From NCBI RefSeq assembly GCF_004307995.1, contig NZ_SIRE01000022.1:109794-173793 (forward strand): a stretch of DNA of 64,000 nucleotides, given 5' to 3'. This document shows, in pieces, positions 17,576-25,846 of the stretch (its first letter is position 1; the number at the start of each line of letters is the position of its first letter). A model generated the notes under the pieces. The model searched no databases and was not told the DNA's origin. It saw nothing but the letters and a program-made list of their open reading frames with translations. The position numbers were made by a program, and so were the translations under genes. This DNA comes from Paenibacillus thalictri. Its GTDB lineage: Bacteria; Bacillota; Bacilli; Paenibacillales; NBRC-103111.

Positions 17576-18871
17576 ATGGACGTAGCTGTTGAAATCGGGC
17601 AAAAGTGGTTGTACGCCGCCGCGCAGTTGTTGCTGCATCCTTTTTATTACATAGGCATATTGTTTATCGTGTTGCAGTACCGCAGGCAAATTTCCTTTGA
17701 ACGGAAGTTGTTTTCCGTTCGGCTGCATTCGCTGCTGACGGAGACGTGGCGTGCGGTACTCTGGGGATTTTGCGGGGGCGTGGCCGCATCGCTGCTGATG
17801 GCCGTGATCGGCGTTTCTTTACAGCCTGAAGCGGTGATGCTCATATGGGTCGTGTCGCTGCTGCTGGCTTGCTTCCGGGTGCGGTATTTATGCTTCGCTT
17901 ATTCGGTCGGACTTATCGGCATCGCTCAAGCGATTCTGGTATGGATACCGGGCGTACAGCTCTATGCATCAGGTTGGGGCGCGCGTTTCGTCCAACTGCT
18001 GCTTGGCATCGATATGCCGCCGCTGCTGGCGCTTGTTGCCATACTGCATCTGGCAGAAGGGATTTTAATCCGATTGCAAGGGGCCAGAATGGCAAGTCCG
18101 ATGTTCTATGAAAGCAAACGGGGAAAAATTGTCGGGGGATACCAGCTGCAAGCTTTTTGGCCGGTGGCCTTGTTTTTGTTCATCCCGCTGGAGGGAGCCA
18201 GTCAGCTGCAACTGCCTTGGCAGCCCCTGCTAGGCGGAGATATATGGCATCTGGGCTGGACGATGGTTGGATTCCCGGTGATGCTCGGATTTACGGAACG
18301 GACAACCACCCGGCTGCCGCAGGAAAAAACGCGCTGGAGTTCCACGCTGCTCGTACTTTACGCGGCATTGGTGCTGTTGATGGCCGTTGCCGTTCATTAC
18401 TGGAGCTTGACGCTGATTATCGCGGCGGTACTGAGTATTGCGCTGCACGAGGGCATGATGTGGCTCAGCCAAGCCGATGAAGCGGGGCGCAGCCCGTATT
18501 TTGCCCACACCCGCAAAGGATTGATGATATTAGCCGTGCTGCCGGGCAGCGCCGCGGAGCAATTAGGGCTTAAGCCGGGAGAAATGCTCCATAAAGTCAA
18601 CGGGTTCCCTTTATCCGGCAAACAGGACCTGCATTTCGCGATGCGGCAAAACTCGGCGTTTTGCAAGCTGGAAGTGATTAATCACGAAGGACAGAGCAAG
18701 TTCGTGCAGCGGGCTCTGTATTCCGGCGAGCATCATCAGCTGGGCATCGTGCTTGCGCCCGATCAGGATGCGCTGTATTATGCGGAGGAACGACAGATGA
18801 GCATATTCTCGTATATGAGGAAAAAACTGACCGGACTCGTCAAAAAACAACCACCGTCGCATTCTGCATAA
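17576..18871 (+). CDS. minJ: MinJ-like polytopic PDZ-domain protein
   Basis: A 431-residue membrane protein with a hydrophobic N-terminal half of several TM segments (about residues 15-320) and a C-terminal PDZ domain (about 335-405; LMILAVLPGSAAEQLGLKPGE). In Bacillus, MinJ bridges DivIVA and MinD and places the division-inhibitory Min system; its gene lies in the same neighbourhood, upstream of uvrB. Architecture and position both support this identity, though sequence identity to MinJ could not be measured. The start is ATG 17576 with AAAGGAGAC upstream; a longer in-frame form from 17459 would run through the preceding terminator. Confidence 0.72.
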   Translation: MDVAVEIGQKWLYAAAQLLLHPFYYIGILFIVLQYRRQISFERKLFSVRLHSLLTETWRAVLWGFCGGVAASLLMAVIGVSLQPEAVMLIWVVSLLLACFRVRYLCFAYSVGLIGIAQAILVWIPGVQLYASGWGARFVQLLLGIDMPPLLALVAILHLAEGILIRLQGARMASPMFYESKRGKIVGGYQLQAFWPVALFLFIPLEGASQLQLPWQPLLGGDIWHLGWTMVGFPVMLGFTERTTTRLPQEKTRWSSTLLVLYAALVLLMAVAVHYWSLTLIIAAVLSIALHEGMMWLSQADEAGRSPYFAHTRKGLMILAVLPGSAAEQLGLKPGEMLHKVNGFPLSGKQDLHFAMRQNSAFCKLEVINHEGQSKFVQRALYSGEHHQLGIVLAPDQDALYYAEERQMSIFSYMRKKLTGLVKKQPPSHSA

Positions 18872-18944
18872 GAATGGCGTCAACTCCCTGCTTGCTTCTG
18901 CAAGGGTGACCAGGTTTCGGCGGGCAAACAAACAACTATAACAA

Positions 18945-18990
18945 AAAAACCTTGTCTTTACCGGTCATTCCGGCGAAGATCAAGGTTTTT
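18945..18990. terminator. Bidirectional terminator between minJ-like and motB-like genes
   Basis: AAAAACCTTG (18945-18954) and CAAGGTTTTT (18981-18990) give a stem with A- and T-tracts on both sides, serving the two convergent genes. Confidence 0.85.
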
Positions 18991-19006
18991 ACTTTAGCAT
19001 GGCACA

Positions 19007-19762
19007 TTAGCCTTCACGCAGCAGGACGATTTCGACACGCCGGTTTTTAGCGCGGTTCTCGGGGGTATCGTTATCTACAACGGGGCGTGTATCCCCATAG
19101 CCGGTCGATACGAATTTTTTCGGGTCGAGTTTGGCGTTATAGATAAAATACCGGAGCACGGACAATGAACGCTCATTTGATAATCCCCAATTGTCCTTAT
19201 ACACCGAACCGGTGGACAGCGGCAGATTGTCCGTATGTCCTTCGATGCTGATCGTAGTGTTCAGTGTCGGGAACAATGATGCGAGCTTATTCAGAATCGG
19301 ATATGACGCTTGCTTTAAGTCGGCTCTGCCAAGATCAAACAAGAACAGATCATTAAGCGTAACTGCGATACCTCTTGGCGTGTTGGTCGCCGAAATCTGC
19401 GTCTCTAAGTTGTTTTGCTGTATGTATTCCTGTATTTTTTCCAGTGTATCCGCAAACCGCTTTTCTTTCTCCGCCAAGTCCTCCTGCATTTTATCGCTTC
19501 TGGATTTATCGCCGTTTTCTTTGAACTTGGCTAAGTTGGCCCCACCGACGACGCCTTGCCCGGCAGGGATTGGAGAATCCGCTTTTTGAAACGTAAAATT
19601 CAGCACTTGAGCGATAACTTCGTATTTCGCTACGTCGATCTTGCTCATGGAATACATAATGACGAAGAAGATCAGCAGCAGCGTAATCAAGTCGGCGTAT
19701 GTGATAAGCCAGCGTTCATTGTTTTCATGTTCAGCCGCTTTCTTCTTATTCCGTCTCGCCAC
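19007..19762 (-). CDS. motB: Flagellar stator protein MotB (MotB/MotS family)
   Basis: Stator subunit that anchors the ion channel to peptidoglycan and carries the ion-binding aspartate. The single TM segment near residues 19-41 contains the conserved TYADLITLLL, with the essential Asp. The C-terminal OmpA-like domain has the peptidoglycan-binding block IEGHTDNLP and NERSLSVLRY. The protein is 251 residues from GTG 19762, which gives the usual MARRNKKK start and follows AGGTGA. The reading frame remains open upstream to 19801. It overlaps the 3' end of motA by 17 bases. Whether it uses protons or sodium is not readable with confidence. Confidence 0.9.
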   Translation of the reverse strand: MARRNKKKAAEHENNERWLITYADLITLLLIFFVIMYSMSKIDVAKYEVIAQVLNFTFQKADSPIPAGQGVVGGANLAKFKENGDKSRSDKMQEDLAEKEKRFADTLEKIQEYIQQNNLETQISATNTPRGIAVTLNDLFLFDLGRADLKQASYPILNKLASLFPTLNTTISIEGHTDNLPLSTGSVYKDNWGLSNERSLSVLRYFIYNAKLDPKKFVSTGYGDTRPVVDNDTPENRAKNRRVEIVLLREG

Positions 19763-20531
19763 CGTCGTCACCTGCACCTTCTTTATGCTGCTGATGCACA
19801 AACGAATTCAGCTTTTTCTTGATCAGCTGCGGGTTTTCGCCGGCTTGCAGCGCGAGAATGCCTTCCAGCATGAGTTCCATCTCGGAAATTTGTTCTTTAC
19901 TGCGAACTTTGATTTTGTTTGCCATCGGCAGGTAAATAACGTTTGCTGAAGAAACCCCGTATAGTGTCGCAGTAAAGGCTACTGCGATAGCCGGGCCCAA
20001 ACTGGTCGGATCAGACAAGTTGCCAAGCACGTGAATGAGACCCATTACGGTACCGATAATACCCATCGTTGGCGCATAACCGCCTGCAGCTTCGAATATT
20101 TTGGCGTAACCCTCGTGTGTGTGTTCGAGGGAATCCATCTCCAGTTCGAGAATTTGACGGGTCAGCTCGGGGTCCGTACCGTCGACCACCATCATGAGAC
20201 CGTCTTTAAGAAATGCGTTCGGATGCTCCTGCGCTCTTTGTTCAAGGGCAAGTACCCCTTCACGCCGGGCAATGGTCGCCATATCGACGATCTCTTCGAT
20301 AATAGCGGCAGGATCTCTTTTCGTTTCTTTAAAAGCCATGCCAAATGCTTTGCCAAGCTCCTTCAAACGGGACCCCGGAAAACTGACGATAACGGCGCCG
20401 AACGTACCGCCGAACACGATCAGCATGGCGCTGGGCACGAATAGAGCGCCCAAGTGCCCGCCATCCCACACATATCCGCCAATCAGCGCGGCGAGACCCA
20501 AAATAAGCCCTATAATTGTTGTTAAATCCAC
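19746..20531 (-). CDS. motA: Flagellar stator protein MotA (MotA/MotP family)
   Basis: The 261-residue partner of MotB, with four TM segments: two near the N terminus (residues ~3-50) and two in the C-terminal half (about 150-200), separated by a charged cytoplasmic loop that contacts FliG. Conserved blocks include YAPTMGIIGTVMGLIHVLGNL and the proline-containing VYLP-type segment (NVIYLPMANKIKVRS). GTG 20531 is the likely start, giving MDLTTIIGL; GGGTGG lies just upstream. It is translationally coupled to motB. No other flagellar gene is visible nearby, so this is a detached stator pair. Confidence 0.92.
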   Translation of the reverse strand: MDLTTIIGLILGLAALIGGYVWDGGHLGALFVPSAMLIVFGGTFGAVIVSFPGSRLKELGKAFGMAFKETKRDPAAIIEEIVDMATIARREGVLALEQRAQEHPNAFLKDGLMMVVDGTDPELTRQILELEMDSLEHTHEGYAKIFEAAGGYAPTMGIIGTVMGLIHVLGNLSDPTSLGPAIAVAFTATLYGVSSANVIYLPMANKIKVRSKEQISEMELMLEGILALQAGENPQLIKKKLNSFVHQQHKEGAGDDGGETE

Positions 20532-20599
20532 CTCGTTACCACCCCTAGATCAACATTAGACAGTCGGCTTCCCGCACAACGCATGGAAACTTTCTCTGT

Positions 20600-20646
20600 T
20601 TGCAACACGTTTGGAAAAAAGGTATAATTAATGGGAACAAGTATTC
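20600..20646 (+). promoter_or_regulatory. uvrB promoter with LexA (SOS) box-like operator
   Basis: The -35 TTGCAA (20600-20605) and -10 TATAAT (20623-20628) have a 17-base spacer. GAACAAGTATTC (20635-20646), over the expected start site, matches the Firmicute LexA core GAAC-RNRY-GTTC at 11 of 12 positions. This fits SOS control of uvrBA as in Bacillus. The promoter is clear; the operator is a good but imperfect match. Confidence 0.7.
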
Positions 20647-20747
20647 TTATCCGTCAAGTCGAATCCTAGAAGACAGATACTTATATAATTATCGGACACC
20701 GATTCGCAAAAGTTTAGAGAAAAATCCCACTTTTCGAAGGTGATTTC

Positions 20748-22745
20748 ATGAAACACATCGTTCCATCCAATGGCAAGTTCGAGCTGATTTCCGATTTCTC
20801 CCCGCAGGGAGACCAGCCAAAAGCCATTGAAAAGCTTGTGCAAAGCATCCAATCGGGGACAAGGCATCAAACGCTGCTGGGGGCCACGGGAACGGGCAAA
20901 ACGTTTACAGCCGCCCAGGTGATTGCCCGTTTGAACCGGCCTACGCTGGTCATTGCCCATAACAAAACATTGGCCGCGCAGCTGTGCAGCGAGTTTAAGG
21001 AATTTTTTCCGAACAACGCCGTTGAATATTTCGTCAGCTACTATGATTACTACCAGCCTGAAGCGTACATTCCGTCATCGGATACATTTATCGAGAAAGA
21101 TTCCAGCATCAATGAGGAAATCGATAAGCTCCGTCACTCGGCGACCAGTTCTCTGTTCGAACGGCGCGACGTCATTATCGTCGCCAGCGTTTCCTGCATC
21201 TATGGCCTCGGTTCCCCCTCGGAATATGGCAGCTTGGTGTTGTCGCTGCGGACCGGGATGGAGAAGTCGAGAAACGAATTGCTTCATAGGCTGATCGATA
21301 TTCAATACCAAAGAAACGATATGAACTTTGTCCGGGGGACATTTCGCGTCCGCGGCGATGTTGTGGAAATATTTCCGGCATCCCGGGGGGATCAGGCGAT
21401 TCGAGTCGAGATGTTCGGCGACGAAATTGAGCGGATCACCGAAATCAACGTGCTGACTGGAGAAATCCTCGGAGAACGCGACCATGTTGCGATTTTTCCG
21501 GCATCCCACTTCGTAACCCACGAAGATACGATGAAACGGGCGCTGGTTGATATCGAACGCGAGCTGGAAGAGCGGCTTGAGGAATTGCGCGGGGCGGGCA
21601 AACTGCTCGAAGCGCAGCGCTTGGAGCAGCGTACCCGCTATGATATTGAGATGATGCAGGAGATGGGTTTTTGCTCCGGGATCGAGAACTATTCGGGGCC
21701 GCTGACGTTCCGGGAACGGGGGGCGACGCCTTATACGCTGCTTGACTTTTTTCCCGAGGATATGCTGATCATCGTGGACGAATCCCACGTGTCGCTGCCG
21801 CAAATCCGTGCGATGTACAACGGTGACCGGGCGCGCAAGGAAGTGCTGGTCGAGCATGGTTTTCGTCTGCCCTCGGCTTTGGACAACCGACCCTTGCGCT
21901 TCGAGGAATTTGAGCAAAAAATGAAGCAGGCCATGTATATATCGGCTACTCCGGGGCCTTATGAGCTGGAGCATTGCCCGAAAATGGTGGAACAGATTAT
22001 AAGACCGACCGGATTGGTCGATCCTGTAATAGAAGTGCGTCCTACAAAAGGCCAGATCGATGACTTGATCGGCGAGATTCATGACCGTGTGCAAAAAGAC
22101 GAACGTGTGCTTGTCACAACGCTGACCAAAAAAATGGCCGAGGATTTAACTGACTATTTTAAGGAAATCGGCATTAAAGTTCGTTATTTGCACTCCGATA
22201 TTAAGACGCTGGAGCGGCTGCAGATATTGCGGGAGCTTCGGCTAGGCGTGTTTCATGTGCTTGTCGGCATCAATCTGCTGCGTGAAGGGCTCGATTTGCC
22301 GGAAGTGTCGCTGGTGGCGATCCTGGATGCGGATAAAGAAGGTTTTCTGCGCGCAGAGCGCTCGCTTATTCAGACGATTGGCCGCGCGGCGAGAAATGCC
22401 AACGGCCGGGTAATCATGTACGGCGATAAGATGACCGATTCGATGAACAAAGCGATGACGGAAACAAGCCGCCGCCGCGAGATTCAGACCGCCTATAATA
22501 CGCAGCATGGAATAACGCCGCAGACGATCCAGAAGAAAGTGCGCGATGTGATCGAGGCGACCAAAGTGGCCGAACAGAAGGCCGATTATCTTACCGATAT
22601 CAAACAGACCAAAATGTCCAAAAAAGACCGCATGACGCTGATCGAGCGTTTGGAGCAGGAAATGAAGGAAGCGGCCAAGAACTTGCAGTTCGAACGCGCC
22701 GCAGAACTTCGCGACGCCCTTCTCGAAATGAAAGCAGAGATGTAG
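20748..22745 (+). CDS. uvrB: Excinuclease ABC subunit B
   Basis: Damage-verifying helicase-like subunit of nucleotide excision repair. It has 665 residues. Walker A GATGTGKT is at residues 45-52. The beta-hairpin YYDYYQPEAYIP clamps DNA, helicase motif II-like DESH follows mid-protein, and motif VI-type QTIGRAARN lies near residue 545. The C-terminal UVR motif (LERLEQEMKEAAKNLQFERA) binds UvrC. ATG 20748 follows GAAGGTGAT. It is cotranscribed with uvrA 42 bases downstream. Confidence 0.98.
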   Translation: MKHIVPSNGKFELISDFSPQGDQPKAIEKLVQSIQSGTRHQTLLGATGTGKTFTAAQVIARLNRPTLVIAHNKTLAAQLCSEFKEFFPNNAVEYFVSYYDYYQPEAYIPSSDTFIEKDSSINEEIDKLRHSATSSLFERRDVIIVASVSCIYGLGSPSEYGSLVLSLRTGMEKSRNELLHRLIDIQYQRNDMNFVRGTFRVRGDVVEIFPASRGDQAIRVEMFGDEIERITEINVLTGEILGERDHVAIFPASHFVTHEDTMKRALVDIERELEERLEELRGAGKLLEAQRLEQRTRYDIEMMQEMGFCSGIENYSGPLTFRERGATPYTLLDFFPEDMLIIVDESHVSLPQIRAMYNGDRARKEVLVEHGFRLPSALDNRPLRFEEFEQKMKQAMYISATPGPYELEHCPKMVEQIIRPTGLVDPVIEVRPTKGQIDDLIGEIHDRVQKDERVLVTTLTKKMAEDLTDYFKEIGIKVRYLHSDIKTLERLQILRELRLGVFHVLVGINLLREGLDLPEVSLVAILDADKEGFLRAERSLIQTIGRAARNANGRVIMYGDKMTDSMNKAMTETSRRREIQTAYNTQHGITPQTIQKKVRDVIEATKVAEQKADYLTDIKQTKMSKKDRMTLIERLEQEMKEAAKNLQFERAAELRDALLEMKAEM

Positions 22746-22787
22746 GCAGGAAATCTTTCCTCATGATGAGGGATAAAGGGTGAAATC

Positions 22788-25670
22788 ATGTCAAGAGACC
22801 AAATCGTCATTAAAGGCGCGCGAGCGCACAACTTGAAAAATATCGACGTCGTCATTCCGCGCGATAAATTTGTCGTGTTGACCGGCCTTAGCGGCTCTGG
22901 CAAATCATCTCTAGCTTTCGACACCATCTACGCCGAAGGTCAACGCCGCTATGTCGAATCGTTGTCGGCGTATGCCCGTCAATTTCTCGGGCAGATGGAT
23001 AAGCCGGATGTGGATTCAATCGAAGGGTTGTCTCCGGCCATTTCCATCGATCAGAAGACGACCAGCCGCAACCCACGCTCAACGGTGGGCACGGTAACGG
23101 AAATATACGATTATCTGCGCTTGCTGTTCGCCAGAATCGGTCATCCGCATTGTCCCGACCATAAGATTGAAATTACATCCCAGACCGTGGAACAAATGGT
23201 GGACCGGATTATGGAGTACCCGGAGCGGACGAAGCTGCAAATCCTGGCTCCCATCGTCTCCGGACGCAAAGGCGAACATTCGAAGCTGCTGGAGGATATT
23301 CGCAAGCAAGGTTTTGTCCGCGTGCGCATCAACGGCGAAGTGATGGACGTTTCCGAGAAGATCGAATTGGAGAAAAACAAGAAGCACTCCATCGAAGTGG
23401 TCGTAGACCGGATTATTATTAAAGACGATGTGCAAACGCGTCTCGCCGATTCGCTCGAAACGGCGCTTAAAATGTCTAATGGCCGCGTTCTTGTCGATGT
23501 CATGGAGCAAGAAGAGTTATTGTTCAGCCAAAATTTGGCGTGTCCGGAATGCGGCTTTAGCATTGAAGAGCTGGCTCCGCGGATGTTCTCTTTTAATAGC
23601 CCTTTTGGCGCTTGTCCGGAATGCGACGGGCTTGGCAGCAAAATGATTGTCGACCCCGACCTGCTCGTTCCCGATCTGAAACGGACGATCGAAGACGGAG
23701 CATTCGAAGCATGGGCGGGCAGCACGTCCAATTATTATCCGCAGTTCCTGGCTGCCGTCTGCGAGCATTACGGGATTCCGAGAGACGTACCGGTCGGAGA
23801 GCTGTCGGAAGAGCAGATGAAGAAGCTGCTGAACGGCACCGGTGGGGAGAAAGTCCGCTTCCGTTATGAGAACGATTTTGGCCATACCAAAGAAGCGCTT
23901 GTTCCATTCGAAGGCATCATTCATAACTTGGAGCGCCGTTACCGGGATACATTCTCGGACGGTATTCGCGAACATATTGAGACGTACATGAGCGCTAAGC
24001 CTTGCGGTAAATGCAAAGGGAAACGGCTGAAGCCGGAAGTGCTTGCGGTGACCACCGGGGGCAAGAACATTGCGGATGTCACGTCTTATTCTATCGGCGA
24101 AGCGCAGTCGTGGTTTGATTCCTTGCAGTTGACCGAACGGGAGATGACGATTGCCCATCTGATACTGAAAGAAATTAAGGCTCGCCTGGGCTTCCTGGTG
24201 AACGTAGGGCTCGATTATTTGACTTTGAGCCGCTCTGCCGGTACATTGTCCGGCGGCGAAGCACAGCGTATCCGGCTGGCTACACAAATCGGCTCCAGCT
24301 TAATGGGCGTGCTGTACATTTTGGACGAACCGAGCATTGGACTGCACCAGCGGGATAACGACCGCTTAATTAAGACGCTGGAGCATATGCGCGATCTCGG
24401 CAACACGCTGATCGTCGTGGAGCACGACGAAGATACGATGCTGGCTTCCGACTATATCATCGATATCGGACCGGGCGCGGGTATTCACGGGGGGATGGTC
24501 ATTGCCCAAGGAACGCCGGCAGAGATTATGGAAAATAACGACTCGTTAACCGGTCAATACTTAAGCGGACGCAAGTTTATTCCGATCGCCCCCGAACGCC
24601 GCAAACCCAACGGCAAGTGGCTGGAAATCCGCGGCGCGAAAGAAAACAATTTGCGCAACGTAAACATCAAAATACCGCTTGGCGTATTTGCCTGCGTGAC
24701 AGGTGTATCCGGCTCCGGCAAAAGTACATTGATCAATGAAATTTTGTACAAAACATTAGCCCGTGAACTGAATGGAGCGAAGGTTCGGCCGGGTGAATAC
24801 AAGGAAATCAACGGCTTGGAGCATGTCGATAAAGTCATTGATATCGACCAGTCGCCGATCGGGCGTACGCCAAGGTCGAATCCTGCGACGTATACGGGCG
24901 TATTCGACGATATTCGCGACGTGTACTCCGCAACCAACGAAGCCAAGGTTCGTGGTTACAAGAAAGGTCGGTTCAGCTTTAACGTTAAGGGCGGACGCTG
25001 TGAGGCGTGCCGCGGTGATGGAATTATCAAAATCGAGATGCACTTCCTGCCCGACGTATACGTGCCTTGTGAGATTTGCAAAGGGAAACGGTACAACCGC
25101 GAAACGCTGGAAGTGAAATATAAAGGAAAAAGCATTGCTGAAGTGCTGGAGATGACGATCGAAGACGCCTGCGAATTTTTCAAAAACATCCCGCGTATTC
25201 ATCGCAGATTGCAGACGTTGCTTGATGTAGGCCTTGGATATATGAATCTCGGCCAACCTGCAACGACGTTATCGGGGGGAGAAGCGCAGCGTGTCAAGCT
25301 TGCTGCTGAATTGTACCGCCGCAGCACAGGCAAAACGATTTACATCCTCGACGAACCAACGACAGGTTTGCATATCGACGATATCGACCGGTTGCTGAAG
25401 GTGCTTCATCGCCTTGTTGAGAATGGCGATAGTGTGCTCGTTATCGAGCATAATCTGGACGTCATTAAAACCGCCGACTACATCATCGATCTCGGACCTG
25501 AAGGGGGAACGCGCGGCGGCAGTATCGTTGCCACCGGCACACCGGAAGACGTGGTCAAGGTGAAAGGTTCTTACACGGGGCATTATTTGAAACCGATACT
25601 GGAGCGCGATCGCGCCCGTTCGGAAGACTATGCAGCCTGCTTGAAGCAGATGGAGGATGCGGCCGTTTAG
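22788..25670 (+). CDS. uvrA: Excinuclease ABC subunit A
   Basis: Damage-recognition ATPase of nucleotide excision repair, 960 residues. It contains two ABC modules, with Walker A GLSGSGKSS near residue 31 and GVSGSGKST near 641. Both signature motifs are LSGGEAQR. Zinc modules are seen as CPECGF ... CPECDGLG and CEACRGDG ... CEICKGKRYN. ATG 22788 has a GGGTGAAA-type site upstream. The gene ends about 40 bases before a palindromic element. Confidence 0.98.
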   Translation: MSRDQIVIKGARAHNLKNIDVVIPRDKFVVLTGLSGSGKSSLAFDTIYAEGQRRYVESLSAYARQFLGQMDKPDVDSIEGLSPAISIDQKTTSRNPRSTVGTVTEIYDYLRLLFARIGHPHCPDHKIEITSQTVEQMVDRIMEYPERTKLQILAPIVSGRKGEHSKLLEDIRKQGFVRVRINGEVMDVSEKIELEKNKKHSIEVVVDRIIIKDDVQTRLADSLETALKMSNGRVLVDVMEQEELLFSQNLACPECGFSIEELAPRMFSFNSPFGACPECDGLGSKMIVDPDLLVPDLKRTIEDGAFEAWAGSTSNYYPQFLAAVCEHYGIPRDVPVGELSEEQMKKLLNGTGGEKVRFRYENDFGHTKEALVPFEGIIHNLERRYRDTFSDGIREHIETYMSAKPCGKCKGKRLKPEVLAVTTGGKNIADVTSYSIGEAQSWFDSLQLTEREMTIAHLILKEIKARLGFLVNVGLDYLTLSRSAGTLSGGEAQRIRLATQIGSSLMGVLYILDEPSIGLHQRDNDRLIKTLEHMRDLGNTLIVVEHDEDTMLASDYIIDIGPGAGIHGGMVIAQGTPAEIMENNDSLTGQYLSGRKFIPIAPERRKPNGKWLEIRGAKENNLRNVNIKIPLGVFACVTGVSGSGKSTLINEILYKTLARELNGAKVRPGEYKEINGLEHVDKVIDIDQSPIGRTPRSNPATYTGVFDDIRDVYSATNEAKVRGYKKGRFSFNVKGGRCEACRGDGIIKIEMHFLPDVYVPCEICKGKRYNRETLEVKYKGKSIAEVLEMTIEDACEFFKNIPRIHRRLQTLLDVGLGYMNLGQPATTLSGGEAQRVKLAAELYRRSTGKTIYILDEPTTGLHIDDIDRLLKVLHRLVENGDSVLVIEHNLDVIKTADYIIDLGPEGGTRGGSIVATGTPEDVVKVKGSYTGHYLKPILERDRARSEDYAACLKQMEDAAV

Positions 25671-25706
25671 AAGCTGTCGCTGCTCGAACTAAACGTTTAA
25701 TATCAT

Positions 25707-25816
25707 AAAAGCCATCCCGCCAGTGATAGTGCTTTCCATACAGCAGCAGGTTTTTATTATTTCACCTGTCTACCGTATGGGGAGCATATCCTATATTGGT
25801 CCGGGATGGCTTTTTT
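25707..25816. repeat. ~110-bp imperfect palindrome; probable bidirectional terminator
   Basis: The outer arms AAAAGCCATCCCG (25707-25719) and CGGGATGGCTTTTTT (25802-25816) pair. Further inward, CCATAC/GTATGG and CAGGT/ACCTG also pair, so most of the 110 bases fold back on themselves. The T-tract at the right end gives a terminator for uvrA, and the A-tract at the left one for the convergent CAP/LRR gene. It is much longer than a simple terminator, so it could be a small palindromic mobile element that has taken over that role. Confidence 0.7.
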
Positions 25817-25846
25817 AGATTCTCCTGGTTCTTAACTTATCGTTTG

